Below, in pieces: positions 1 to 8,039 of a stretch of 64,000 bases of DNA. Both the position numbers and the translations under genes were made by a program. The DNA is from Ottowia flava (GTDB lineage Bacteria; Pseudomonadota; Gammaproteobacteria; Burkholderiales; Burkholderiaceae_C). A model generated the notes under the pieces. It saw only the letters and a program-made list of their open reading frames with translations, was not told the DNA's origin and did no database searches. The stretch spans positions 1 through 64,000 of the forward strand of contig NZ_VRUA01000013.1 of assembly GCF_008017535.1 (NCBI RefSeq), in the 5' to 3' direction. Within the stretch, counting starts at the first letter, position 1. Each line of letters starts with the position of its first letter.

Positions 1-87
1 GCCACCGAACACCTGCCTCCCATCACGCGACTCGCATTCGACGGGAACAACGTGTTGAGAAACTACACCTAGGCCACTAGGGCAAGA

Positions 88-807
88 TCAGTTACAGGCC
101 GGCGCGTTGACGATGGCGCGCAGTGCCTCGGTGTCCAGGATGCGCACATGGCGCTGCTTGACCTCGACGATGCCGTCGTCCGCGAATTTCGAGAAGGTGC
201 GGCTCACGGTTTCAAGTTTCAGGCCCAGATAGCTGCCGATCTCTTCGCGTGTCATGCGCAGTACCAGCTCGCTGGACGAGAAGCCACGCGCGTGCAAGCG
301 CTGCACCAGGTTCAGCAGAAAGGCCGCCAGACGCTCCTCGGCGCGCATGCTGCCCAGCAGCAGCATCACGCCGTGCTCGCGCACGATCTCCCGGCTCATG
401 ATCTTGTGGACATGCGTCTGCAGGGCGGGTACTTCGCGCGAGAGGTCTTCGATGCGCTCGTAAGGCATGACGCACACCTCAGCGTCTTCCAGAGCGATTG
501 CGTCACAGGTGTGACGGTCGCCCACGATGCCATCGAGCCCCATGATCTCGCCGGCCATCTGAAAACCGGTGACCTGGTCGCGACCATCTTCAGTGGCCAC
601 GCAGGTCTTGAAGAAGCCGGTGCGGATGGCGTAGAACGCAGTGAACTTGTCGCCGTTCGAGAACAACGGGGTGCCGCGCTTGATCTTTCGTCGCAGCGCC
701 ACCAGGTCGTCCAGCTTCCCCAGATCGTCGCCGCTGAGCCCCATGGGCATGCACAACTCGCGCAGGTTGCAGTTGGAACACGCGACTTTGATGGCTTGAG
801 GTGTCAT
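88..807 (-). CDS. fnr: FNR/CRP-family anaerobic transcription regulator
   Basis: Oxygen-sensing transcription regulator of the FNR type. The N-terminus carries cysteines at residues 10, 13 and 19, and a fourth at residue 101, which is the spacing of ligands for an oxygen-labile [4Fe-4S] cluster in FNR. A cyclic-nucleotide-binding-like beta-roll follows. The C-terminal helix-turn-helix (about residues 185-215) has the recognition motif ETVSR, whose E, S and R contact the TTGAT half-site in FNR. Length 239 aa is normal. It is transcribed away from hemN, and the shared 200-bp gap holds two FNR-like boxes, so it may regulate both genes. No strong ribosome binding site is visible before the ATG. 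Assignment to FNR rather than to a cluster-free CRP relative rests on the four cysteines. Confidence 0.95.
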   Translation of the reverse strand: MTPQAIKVACSNCNLRELCMPMGLSGDDLGKLDDLVALRRKIKRGTPLFSNGDKFTAFYAIRTGFFKTCVATEDGRDQVTGFQMAGEIMGLDGIVGDRHTCDAIALEDAEVCVMPYERIEDLSREVPALQTHVHKIMSREIVREHGVMLLLGSMRAEERLAAFLLNLVQRLHARGFSSSELVLRMTREEIGSYLGLKLETVSRTFSKFADDGIVEVKQRHVRILDTEALRAIVNAPACN

Positions 808-888
808 GCGGCTAGAAAGAAACGCACCACCATTGGTGCGGAGGGTATGTAACCGATTTTAGTTCATATGTCCGAGCTGCGTGTGATT

Positions 889-902
889 TTGATCCAGGAC
901 AA
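889..902. promoter_or_regulatory. Degenerate FNR-like box in the fnr-hemN gap
   Basis: TTGATCCAGGACAA has the complete left half TTGAT and a right half with two mismatches to the FNR consensus TTGAT-N4-ATCAA. It is centred 39 bp from the better box at 928-941, close to four helical turns. It could serve fnr autoregulation or act as a distal site for hemN. Pattern match only. Confidence 0.45.
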
Positions 903-927
903 AAACCAGTGCCGGAGCCGGGCGAAA

Positions 928-941
928 TTGATCGTCGTCAA
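928..941. promoter_or_regulatory. FNR box upstream of hemN
   Basis: TTGATCGTCGTCAA differs from the FNR consensus TTGAT-N4-ATCAA at one position. Its centre is about 74 bp before the hemN ATG. A class II promoter with the box at -41.5 would start near 976, leaving a short leader that contains the hemN ribosome binding site. hemN homologues are classic FNR/ANR targets, so context supports the match. Confidence 0.7.
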
Positions 942-1008
942 GGTGCCGCAAGCGTATCCGAGCCACAGTACGCACTGACTTTTTCGAACATTTTGAGAGG
1001 CGTCAGCG

Positions 1009-2391
1009 ATGCCCGCGATCACCACCGACTTGCTCTCCCGGTTTGATGTACCGGGGCCCCGTTATACGTCCTATCCCACCGCCGACCGCTTCGTGGAGGC
1101 CTTTGGCGAGCCCGATTACGTCCAGGCGCTGGAGCAGCGCCGCGCCGGCCCCGCGGCCATGGCCTTGCCGCTCTCGCTGTACGTGCACATCCCGTTCTGC
1201 GAATCGCTGTGCTACTACTGCGCGTGCAACAAGATCATCACCAAGCACCACGATCGCTCGGCGCCCTACCTGCGCTACCTGAGCCGCGAGGTGGATCTGC
1301 ACGTGCAGCGCTTAGGCACCGGCCAGAGCGTGAGCCAACTGCACCTCGGCGGTGGCACGCCGACCTTCTTCAGCGACGAAGAGCTCACCGAGCTGATGAG
1401 CATGTTGCGGCGCAATTTCAGCCTGGTGCCGGGCGGCGAGTACTCGATCGAGATCGACCCGCGCACCGTCACGCCGGCGCGGCTGGAGACGCTGGCGCGC
1501 CTGGGCTTCAACCGGCTCAGCTTCGGCGTGCAGGATTTCGACCCGCTGGTGCAAAAGGCGGTGCACCGCATCCAGCCCGCCGAGCAGGTGTTCGCGCTGG
1601 TGGAGGCCGCTCGGCGCATTGGCTTCGAGTCGGTCAACGTCGATCTGATCTACGGTCTGCCCAAGCAGACGCCCGAATCGTTTGACCGCACGCTGGCTCA
1701 GGTGTCCGAGCTGCGGCCCGACCGCATCGCGCTGTACGCCTATGCGCACCTGCCCGAGCGCTTCAAGCCGCAGCGCCGCATCATCGCCATTGAACTGCCG
1801 GGCGCGGCCAACAAGGTGTCGATGCTGGCGCGTTCGTTGGCCGCGTTCGAGCAGGCAGGCTACGTTTACGTGGGTATGGATCACTTCGCGCTGCCCAACG
1901 ATTCGCTGGCCGTGGCCAAACGCCAGGGCCGCCTGCACCGCAACTTCCAGGGCTACAGCACGCAGCCCGACTGCGACCTGATCGGCCTGGGCGTGTCGGC
2001 CATCGGCAAGGTGGGCGCCACCTACAGCCAGAACGCCAAGACGCTGCAGGAGTACCAGGACGCGCTCGACCACGGCATGCTGCCGGTGGCGCGCGGTCTG
2101 GCCGTTACGCGCGACGACTTGCTGCGCCGGGCCGTCATCATGGGCCTGATGTGCCAGGGCGAGCTGTCCTATGAATCGATCGAGCTGGCGCACCTGATCG
2201 ACTTCAAGACCTATTTTGCCAAGGAGCTCGAACAGCTCGCCGCCATGCAAGAGCAGGGCCTGGTGGTGCTCGGCGACACCGGCATCCAGGTCACCGCCAC
2301 GGGCTGGTTCTTCGTGCGGGGCGTTGCCATGGTGTTCGACAAATACCTGCAGGCCGACCGCACCCGCGCGAGGTTTTCTAAAATCATCTGA
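1009..2391 (+). CDS. hemN: Oxygen-independent coproporphyrinogen III oxidase
   Basis: Radical-SAM enzyme that converts coproporphyrinogen III to protoporphyrinogen IX without oxygen in cytoplasmic haem synthesis. Cysteines 64, 68 and 71 form the CxxxCxxC [4Fe-4S] site and C73 gives the extra cysteine typical of HemN. The GGGTP motif of the SAM site follows at about residue 114. Length 460 aa matches the family. The ATG is preceded by GAGAGG at 995-1000 with good spacing. The stop codon overlaps the next ATG by one base, so the downstream membrane protein is probably cotranscribed. The FNR box at 928-941 predicts induction under low oxygen. Confidence 0.96.
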   Translation: MPAITTDLLSRFDVPGPRYTSYPTADRFVEAFGEPDYVQALEQRRAGPAAMALPLSLYVHIPFCESLCYYCACNKIITKHHDRSAPYLRYLSREVDLHVQRLGTGQSVSQLHLGGGTPTFFSDEELTELMSMLRRNFSLVPGGEYSIEIDPRTVTPARLETLARLGFNRLSFGVQDFDPLVQKAVHRIQPAEQVFALVEAARRIGFESVNVDLIYGLPKQTPESFDRTLAQVSELRPDRIALYAYAHLPERFKPQRRIIAIELPGAANKVSMLARSLAAFEQAGYVYVGMDHFALPNDSLAVAKRQGRLHRNFQGYSTQPDCDLIGLGVSAIGKVGATYSQNAKTLQEYQDALDHGMLPVARGLAVTRDDLLRRAVIMGLMCQGELSYESIELAHLIDFKTYFAKELEQLAAMQEQGLVVLGDTGIQVTATGWFFVRGVAMVFDKYLQADRTRARFSKII

Positions 2392-3071
2392 TGCAAACCT
2401 CTCTGGCCGTTACCGCCTTGCTCATGGGCTTGGCGGGCGGCCCGCACTGCATTGCCATGTGCGGTGCGGCCTGCGCCGGCATCGGGCAGGCGGCTGCGCC
2501 CCGCAGCGCACAAGCCATTGGCCTCTTTCAACTCGGGCGCATCGCCGGGTATTCGGTGCTGGGCGCCTTGGCCGCCGCATCGATGCAGGGCCTGGGCTGG
2601 CTGACCGTGCATTCGGCGGCGCTGCGCCCGGTGTGGACCATGGTGCACGTGGCGGCCATCCTGCTGGGCCTGACCTTGCTGATTCTGGCGCGCCAGCCGG
2701 TTTGGCTGGATCAGGGCGCGCGCCGCGTGTGGGCGCGCGTGCGCGGCGCCACCCAGCGGCTGGGTCTGGCGGCGCCGCTGGGTTTGGGCGTGGCCTGGGC
2801 GCTGTTGCCGTGCGGTTTGCTTTACTCCGCCGTCATGGTCGCGGCGCTGGCCGGCAGCCCGGCGGGTGGGGCGACGGTGATGGCGCTGTTCGCCATCGGC
2901 TCGGGCGTCGCGCTGTGGGTCGGGCCGTGGCTGCTGCTGCGGCTGGGCAGCAACGGGCGCGGCGCTTGGGGCATGCGGCTGGCCGGGCTGGCGCTGGCGG
3001 CGACGTCGGCTTGGGGGCTGTGGATGGGCCTGATGCACGACCAGGCGCCCTGGTGCATCGTGCCGACCTGA
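2391..3071 (+). CDS. TauE/SafE (DsbD-like) family membrane protein
   Basis: Polytopic inner-membrane protein of 226 aa with about six hydrophobic segments. The first helix contains the motif GGPHCIAMCG with paired cysteines, as in the family often named sulfite exporter TauE/SafE or UreH-like, which is related to the DsbD/CcdA transmembrane fold. Such genes often sit next to fnr, hemN and cbb3-oxidase assembly genes, where a role in copper or redox handling for cytochrome maturation has been proposed. The one-base overlap with the hemN stop implies translational coupling and shared low-oxygen control. The exact substrate cannot be read from the sequence. Confidence 0.85.
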   Translation: MQTSLAVTALLMGLAGGPHCIAMCGAACAGIGQAAAPRSAQAIGLFQLGRIAGYSVLGALAAASMQGLGWLTVHSAALRPVWTMVHVAAILLGLTLLILARQPVWLDQGARRVWARVRGATQRLGLAAPLGLGVAWALLPCGLLYSAVMVAALAGSPAGGATVMALFAIGSGVALWVGPWLLLRLGSNGRGAWGMRLAGLALAATSAWGLWMGLMHDQAPWCIVPT

Positions 3072-3081
3072 TCGCCGATTT

Positions 3082-3134
3082 GCTACTAATAAGGTAGCTG
3101 CTTGCGCAGGTGGCTGTACGGCTGCGGACGTATT
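3082..3134 (-). repeat. Dispersed ~54-bp repeat, copy R1
   Basis: Read on the minus strand it contains GTACAGCCACCTGCGCAAG followed by CAGCTACC, matching the core of the repeat family described under findings. It lies just after the TauE/SafE gene stop and before the end of the convergent TauE permease gene. Confidence 0.75.
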
Positions 3135-3151
3135 TTCTTCAAAGAATTGGC

Positions 3152-3976
3152 TCAGTTGCCCGCGGCGGTGACGCCCTTGTACAGCATGTAGATCGCCAGC
3201 ACGTACAGGATGCTGGCGAACACGCGCTTGAGCTTTTTCACCGGCAATGCGTGTGCTGCCTTGGCTCCCAGCGGCGCCATGAGCACGCTGCACGAGGCGA
3301 TCACCACCAATGCCGGTAGCCACAGGTAGCCGAATGAATAGGGCGGCAGGCCCTCGATGTGCTGGCCCGCGATGATGTAGCCCGCCACGTTGGCCACGGC
3401 AATCGGAAAGCCGAGCGCCGCGCTGGTGGCCACCGCGTTGTGGATGGCCACGTTGCACCAGGTCATGAACGGTACGCTGACAAAGCCGCCGCCCGCGCCG
3501 ACCAGGCCCGACAGAAAGCCGATCACCCCGCCCGCGCCCAGCAGGCCGGGCGTCCCGGGGATCTGGCGCGCGGCGGCGGGCTTCTTGTCCAAAAACATCT
3601 GTGTGGCTGAAAAGCCCACGAAGATGGCAAAAACGAAGGCCAGCACCGAGCCCTTGAGCACCGCAAACACGCCCAGGCTCGCCACCATCGCCCCCAGCAC
3701 GATGCCGGGCGCCAGCGCCTTTACGATGTCCCAGCGCACCGCACCGCGCTTGTGGTGCGCACGCACGCTGCTGATCGACGTGAAGATGATCGTCGCCATC
3801 GACGTCGCGATCGCCATCTTGACCGACAGCCCTGGCGCCACCCCGCGTGCCGCCAGAATGGCCGAGATGAACGGCACCATCATCATCCCACCGCCAATGC
3901 CCAGCAGGCCCGCCAGAAACCCTGTTGCGAGGCCGAGCAGGGCGAGTTCAATGATCAACAGGGGTTCGATGGGCAT
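3152..3976 (-). CDS. TauE/SafE family anion permease
   Basis: Inner-membrane transporter of the TSUP (TauE/SafE) family, 274 aa with about eight hydrophobic segments. The N-terminal motif GLLGIGGGMMMVPF and the repeated GLVGAGGGFVSVPF in the second half are the duplicated glycine-rich signature of the family, which exports or imports small sulfur-containing or organic anions. The ATG at 3976 was chosen because the membrane domain starts at once (MPIEPLLIIEL); the open frame runs 71 codons further upstream but that part is arginine-rich and not family-like. The gene is convergent to the hemN operon. Substrate unknown. Confidence 0.9.
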   Translation of the reverse strand: MPIEPLLIIELALLGLATGFLAGLLGIGGGMMMVPFISAILAARGVAPGLSVKMAIATSMATIIFTSISSVRAHHKRGAVRWDIVKALAPGIVLGAMVASLGVFAVLKGSVLAFVFAIFVGFSATQMFLDKKPAAARQIPGTPGLLGAGGVIGFLSGLVGAGGGFVSVPFMTWCNVAIHNAVATSAALGFPIAVANVAGYIIAGQHIEGLPPYSFGYLWLPALVVIASCSVLMAPLGAKAAHALPVKKLKRVFASILYVLAIYMLYKGVTAAGN

Positions 3977-4931
3977 GGTTGGCTGCGCGCAGGGGACGGA
4001 AAAGAAAGCCCGCTGGCAAGCGGGTGCGCCCCAGAGTCTAGGGGAATGCGGCGTGGTGCTTTTAGCTGGACCACGTCGTACGACGCCCCAGCAGACGCAT
4101 ACCGATGGAGCAGGGCGGCCAGGTTGCCGGATCAGAAGGCCGCGGAGCAGGCCATCCCAGCGAACGCCATGTGCGGACCTGCGCCGCACATCGGCGTTGT
4201 CCCCCCTCGCGCAGCAGAGGGGGGAAGGCGCGCAGCGCCATAGGGGGGTGTACCAAATAAGGTGTCTGCGAATGCCGCCGGACCGTCATCCTGAACGCAG
4301 GGGTTCAGGTGGGCGAGGTCAGTACTGGCCTTGGGTTCATCTGACGCGAGACGATCACGCTGACCAGACAATGTTCCAAGCCCGTGCTCGTATGAGCATT
4401 GGTTCAAGGAAATATAAAGCCCGGCGCGCACCGCAGACATCGCCATTTTAACCGCCGCTCCTTGCTTGCACGCCGACTGGAAACGGGGCGGTACTCTTCC
4501 CAATGAGCCTGTTCCCGACTCGGAAGCGTCCGGGTGATCACTTCAAACACCCTGCCTACAGTGGGCTCGTATTCGGCCGCCATGGCTACCCAAGTAGCCC
4601 AGATGAACATCTCGGGAACATCCACCGTAGCCGTTGCATTGCCGCCATTCGAGCGCGGGCCTGATCATGGGCTCACCGACGCGCTGGACCGGTGCCTGAC
4701 CAACGGCCAGCACGGACCCCCACCCAACGCGTTCGGGTTCGGGCCAAAACTGGGCGGACCGCCAACCGCTCCGGACGCCCAAACCGTTCCCACGACCACC
4801 GACGGCTTGTGAGCCACGACAAGGTGAAGGTCACGGACAACCGTCCCACTCTGAAGATGCTCGATCCCAACCCGGTCGACGTGTTCAATTTCCTCTGAAG
4901 CATCACTGAGCAGGCTCTCGGTCGCACCATG
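3977..4931. other. Gene-poor kilobase between TauE permease and zapA
   Basis: No recognisable protein or RNA gene in 955 bp. Short open frames on both strands (for example 4534-4812 plus) lack a convincing ribosome binding site, family resemblance or the strong GC3 bias of the neighbours. A GC-rich hairpin repeat lies at 4201-4250. I looked for 6S RNA, which often lies downstream of zapA in proteobacteria, and did not recognise it. The stretch could be a decayed gene or an unrecognised small RNA locus. Confidence 0.5.
4201..4250. repeat. GC-rich double-hairpin repeat
   Basis: A perfect 8-bp stem CCCCCCTC / GAGGGGGG (4201-4208 and 4217-4224) is followed by a second hairpin GGCGC-GCA-GCGCC (4227-4239) and a G-run. 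This looks like the short GC-rich palindromic elements scattered through Comamonadaceae genomes; that likeness is from memory and unchecked. A distantly similar GC-rich element sits inside cobQ near 24174. Confidence 0.6.
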
Positions 4932-4967
4932 AAAAAACCCCTGGATCGGTCCGATCCCGGGGCTTTT
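4932..4967 (-). terminator. Rho-independent terminator of the zapB-like/zapA operon
   Basis: A stem of CCCC, one mismatch and GGATCG pairs with CGATCC, one mismatch and GGGG around a 3-base loop (4938-4962). On the minus strand it is followed by six T (4932-4937), as expected for a terminator just after zapA. The plus side has only TTTT, so weak bidirectional action is possible. Confidence 0.85.
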
Positions 4968-4990
4968 CTTCGGCTGGGCGGCCAGAGCGG

Positions 4991-5344
4991 CTACAGCAGG
5001 CGCCCGTCGTCGCCCAGCGCCTTGTCCAGGCGCGTCAGCAGGGCGCCCAAGGTGGCCTGCTCGGCCACGCTCAGTGCCGGCGGCTGCGCCGCGGCAGGCT
5101 CGCCAGAAGGGGCAGCGGATGCGGCGCCTTCAGTCTCTGCAGCGCGGTCGTCGGTCAGTTCATACGCCATGTTCAGCGCCGCCAGCACGGCGATGCGGTC
5201 GCGCGCCTTGATCTTGCCGCCGTCCCGGATCTTGCACATCGCCGCATCTACGCGCTGCACGGCGGCCTGCAGCCGGCTTTCGCCACCTTCTGGTGCACCC
5301 AGCAGGTAGGCCTGGCCCATGATCTTGACTTCGATCTGCTTCAT
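4991..5344 (-). CDS. zapA: Cell division protein ZapA
   Basis: FtsZ-ring-associated protein that bundles FtsZ filaments at midcell. The 117-aa product has the ZapA beginning MKQIEVKIMG and the conserved block RDRIAVLAALNMAYEL at about residues 48-63, followed by a polar, alanine-rich tail and a C-terminal helix. It overlaps the upstream zapB-like gene by an ATGA-type junction, so the two are translationally coupled, and it is followed by a strong terminator. Confidence 0.93.
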   Translation of the reverse strand: MKQIEVKIMGQAYLLGAPEGGESRLQAAVQRVDAAMCKIRDGGKIKARDRIAVLAALNMAYELTDDRAAETEGAASAAPSGEPAAAQPPALSVAEQATLGALLTRLDKALGDDGRLL

Positions 5345-5595
5345 GCCGCGTCATCCTTGTGGCTGACCACGGCAGGCGAGCCCACGCGGCCAGCGGCTAC
5401 ATCCGGCAGGCGGTCGATCAGCGAGTCGACGCGCGCCCGGGCCGCCATCAGGCGCGATTTGAGGCTGTCGCGCTCCTGCGTGAGCGCCTGGACCTGCTGT
5501 GCCAGCAAATCGTTGGTCCGCTGCAGTTCTTCATGGCGCACGAGCAGTCGCTCGACGCGTTCGGCAATCTGTTCGATCAGGGGCGGGGTCGTCAT
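5341..5595 (-). CDS. ZapB-like coiled-coil cell division protein
   Basis: Small 84-aa cytoplasmic protein that is almost entirely predicted helical coiled coil (about residues 5-60: IAERVERLLVRHEELQRTNDLLAQQ and on). This fits the small TIGR02449/ZapB-like proteins found directly upstream of zapA in betaproteobacteria, thought to support the division ring. The ATG at 5595 was chosen because the coiled coil begins there; upstream codons in the frame are cysteine- and proline-rich and unlike the family. A TACAAT hexamer on the minus strand at 5631-5636 may be its -10 element. Confidence 0.8.
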   Translation of the reverse strand: MTTPPLIEQIAERVERLLVRHEELQRTNDLLAQQVQALTQERDSLKSRLMAARARVDSLIDRLPDVAAGRVGSPAVVSHKDDAA

Positions 5596-5674
5596 CTGTC
5601 TGGGCGCACACGGCTCGGGACAAGTGGGCCATTGTAGGCGGCCCATCTCCGGCGGCGACCCCCAGGCCTGCACT

Positions 5675-5680
5675 TACAAT
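5675..5680 (+). promoter_or_regulatory. Possible -10 element before the B12 riboswitch
   Basis: TACAAT at 5675-5680 lies 7 bp before the first base of riboswitch stem P1 at 5687, which is where transcription would be expected to begin. No good -35 hexamer is seen, so the promoter may be activator-dependent or weak. Confidence 0.5.
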
Positions 5681-5686
5681 CGCTTG

Positions 5687-5923
5687 CGTTGGTGCTCGCG
5701 TGCCGTGGTTCACACGGACGCAGTTCAACGGGAAGCAGGAGGGTCTGGGCGCAACACGCGCCATGCCTAACCTGCGCTGCCCCCGCAACGGTAAGCGGAC
5801 GGTGGCTGGCCGCGCCAGCCCACCGGCTTCAGCCTGACACCGCCACTGGCGTGCTGCCCTGCAGCACCGCCGGGAAGGCGAGGCATCAGAAGCGACCTCC
5901 GCCAGCCCGGATACCGGCCAACG
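5687..5923 (+). ncRNA. Cobalamin riboswitch controlling btuB and the B12 genes
   Basis: The B12 riboswitch core is clear: CTGCCCCCGCAACGGTAAG at 5777-5795, the B12-box segment GCCACTGG at 5842-5849 and GGGAAGGCG at 5872-5880. The outer stem P1 is CGTTGG (5687-5692) paired with CCAACG (5918-5923). AGGAGGG, a Shine-Dalgarno sequence, begins at the base after P1, so ligand-dependent folding could hide it. That suggests translational control of the short ORF at 5941 and, through coupling, of btuB. A palindrome followed by T5 at about 5954-5968 has too short a stem to call a terminator. Confidence 0.93.
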
Positions 5924-5940
5924 AGGAGGGAGCGTGCGCT

Positions 5941-6027
5941 ATGCAAAGCAGGCGGACGGGCCCGTTTTTGCCCCAGACGCCGGCGGGGAAGCTGGCAGGG
6001 GTCTGCTTCTGTTGCGTTTTTCCATGA
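5941..6027 (+). CDS. Putative 28-residue upstream ORF coupled to btuB
   Basis: An ATG at 5941 sits 10 bases after the AGGAGGG that ends the riboswitch and opens a 28-codon frame. Its TGA at 6025-6027 overlaps the btuB ATG at 6024 in an ATGA junction. btuB itself has no good ribosome binding site, so ribosomes ending this frame could reinitiate on btuB. The peptide has three cysteines near its end (VCFCC) and no recognised family. An alternative is that btuB starts at GTG 5934 in another frame, but that start is only 3 bases from the Shine-Dalgarno and adds 30 residues before a normal signal peptide. Confidence 0.5.
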   Translation: MQSRRTGPFLPQTPAGKLAGVCFCCVFP

Positions 6028-7883
6028 CCCACCGTTTGAACCGTTTCCGGCCCGTTTGGCTGCCGCTGGCCTTTTCCTGCGCGCTGCCCGCCGCCTGGGC
6101 CCAATCGCCTGGCACGTCTCGGCCCGAGTCAGTCACCGTGGCGCAGATCGATGCGCCTGCCTTGCCGGATACAGTGGTGACCGCCACACGTACCGCGCAG
6201 CCGCTGACCGATGTGCTGGCCGACGTGACACTGATCGACCGCCAGCAGGTTGAGCGCAGTGGCGCCGTCAACATCGCCGACCTGCTGCAGCGCCAGCCCG
6301 GACTGGAGCTGTCGCGCAACGGCGGCCCGGGCTCAACCACCAGCCTGTTCATGCGCGGGGCCGAGACCCGCTTCACCGCCGTTTACATTGATGGTGTGCG
6401 GGTGGATACCCAATCCACCGGGGGTGCGCCCTGGGAGTCGATCAGCCTGAACCAGGTCGAACGCATCGAAATCGTTCGTGGCCCCGCTGCGGCGGTGTAC
6501 GGCTCCGACGCCATGGCGGGCGTGATCCAAATCTTCACGCGCAAGGGCGATGGCCCTTTCACGCCCTACGTCGGCGCGGGCTTTGGCAACCAGGGCACGC
6601 GCAAGTTCGAGGCCGGCTTCAGCGGCCAAAGCGGCGCGGTCGACTATGCGCTGGGCGCTACCCACGCCCGCAGTGACGGTTTTGACAGCCGCCCCGGCAC
6701 CAATCCCGACCGCGACGGCTACCGCAGCAATGCGCTCACGGGGCGTGTTGGCGTCCAACTGAATGATGCGCAACGGCTGGAGGCCAGCGGCACCTACAGC
6801 CGCATGAAGGCGCAGTACGACGGCTACAAGCCCGGACTGGACGACCTGGGCGACAACCGCCTGGCCACCTTGGGTGCGGCTTGGTCGGCGCAGTGGACCA
6901 AGAGCTACAGCACGCGTTTCACCGTGACCGAATCGCGCCAGCGCTACGAAACCACGCCCGATCCCTACCGGACCGAAACCACGCTGCGCAACTACCTGTT
7001 CCAGAACGAATGGCGTTCGGGCGGCCACTTGGTCACGGCTGCGCTGGAGCGGCGCGAGGACCACCTGAAGAACGACCCGATCGACCAGGGCCGCCACCAG
7101 AACGCCATCGCGCTGGGCTACGGCTTCACGGGCGGCGCACATACCCTGCAGGTCAACCTGCGCCACGACCGTGACAGCGAATTCGGCGGCGAAAGTACCG
7201 GCGGCCTGGCCTACGGCTACAGCTTTGCGCCTGGCTGGCGTGTAACGGCGGCGGTCGGCACCGCCTTTCGCGTGCCCACGCTCTACCAGCGCTTCAGCAT
7301 GTACGGGCAGCCTGCGCTGCAGCCGGAAGAGGGACGCAACGTCGAGTTAGGCCTGCACTGGTCACAAGGCGCCAGCCGCTTTGCCGTGGTGGCCTACCGC
7401 AACAAGGTGCGCAACCTCATCACCTTTGGCGCGGCCGGGCCGTGCGGGTCGACCTTCGGATGCTACGAGAACACCGGCCGCGCGCGCCTGCAGGGCGTGA
7501 CCATCTCCGGTGCGCACAAGTTCGGTGGCCTCAACCTGTCGGCTTCGCTCGACCTGCAGGACCCCAAGGATGCCAACACGGGCAAGCAACTGGCCCGCCG
7601 CGCCAAGCAGCTGTTCAAGCTGAACGCCGACACCCGCGTGGGCGACTGGACGCTCGGCGCTGAATGGCTGGCGGCTGGCAAGCGCTGGGACAATGCGGCC
7701 AACACCAACAAGCTGGGTGGCTATGGCATCGTCAACCTCTACGCCTCGGCCACGCTGGCGCGCGAATGGACGCTGCTGGCGCGCATCGACAACATCGGCG
7801 ACCGCGACTACCAACTGGCGCGCGGCTACGCCACGGCGGGCCGCACCTTCTACCTGGGCGTGCGCTGGACGCCGCGCTTCTGA
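6024..7883 (+). CDS. btuB: TonB-dependent vitamin B12 outer-membrane receptor
   Basis: Outer-membrane beta-barrel that imports cobalamin with energy from TonB. The ATG at 6024 gives a signal peptide ending near ALPAAWAQ. The TonB box DTVVTATR follows at about residue 48, then the plug domain (for example VYIDGVRVD and VERIEIVRGPAAAVYGSDAMAGVIQI), then a barrel of about 480 residues ending in aromatic FYLGVRWTPRF, the usual C-terminal sorting signal. Length 619 aa is typical of BtuB. It lies just after the cobalamin riboswitch and heads the run of B12 genes, which supports B12 over iron or copper as substrate. Confidence 0.93.
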   Translation: MTHRLNRFRPVWLPLAFSCALPAAWAQSPGTSRPESVTVAQIDAPALPDTVVTATRTAQPLTDVLADVTLIDRQQVERSGAVNIADLLQRQPGLELSRNGGPGSTTSLFMRGAETRFTAVYIDGVRVDTQSTGGAPWESISLNQVERIEIVRGPAAAVYGSDAMAGVIQIFTRKGDGPFTPYVGAGFGNQGTRKFEAGFSGQSGAVDYALGATHARSDGFDSRPGTNPDRDGYRSNALTGRVGVQLNDAQRLEASGTYSRMKAQYDGYKPGLDDLGDNRLATLGAAWSAQWTKSYSTRFTVTESRQRYETTPDPYRTETTLRNYLFQNEWRSGGHLVTAALERREDHLKNDPIDQGRHQNAIALGYGFTGGAHTLQVNLRHDRDSEFGGESTGGLAYGYSFAPGWRVTAAVGTAFRVPTLYQRFSMYGQPALQPEEGRNVELGLHWSQGASRFAVVAYRNKVRNLITFGAAGPCGSTFGCYENTGRARLQGVTISGAHKFGGLNLSASLDLQDPKDANTGKQLARRAKQLFKLNADTRVGDWTLGAEWLAAGKRWDNAANTNKLGGYGIVNLYASATLAREWTLLARIDNIGDRDYQLARGYATAGRTFYLGVRWTPRF

Positions 7884-7907
7884 GTACGGGGGGCGAAAAT
7901 ACAAGTC

Positions 7908-7961
7908 AAATCGCCCTCCGGCCCTAGATGAATCTGCGAAGGCAGCTATGAAATTAATAGT
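7908..7961 (+). repeat. Dispersed ~54-bp repeat, copy R2
   Basis: Starts AAATCGCCCTCCGGCCCTA, then TCTGCG and GGCAGCTATGAAA, ending AATAG. One of the clearest intergenic copies; it fills most of the gap between btuB and cobU. Confidence 0.85.
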
Positions 7962-8039
7962 TCTGATGCCCCGCCGTGACGCCTTCGCCGCATCCGAGGC
8001 GGCGCCAACGGGCGCCTGCGCGGCTTGACGGTGGCGGAC

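Noticed and set aside
4534-4812. 92-codon open frame in the gene-poor region
   Set aside because: No family resemblance, no clear ribosome binding site and weaker GC3 bias than the real genes nearby.
5941-5975. Intrinsic terminator for the riboswitch (ACGGGCCCGT plus T5)
   Set aside because: The palindrome leaves a stem of only three to four base pairs, too weak to call, and the site lies after the Shine-Dalgarno, which favours translational control.
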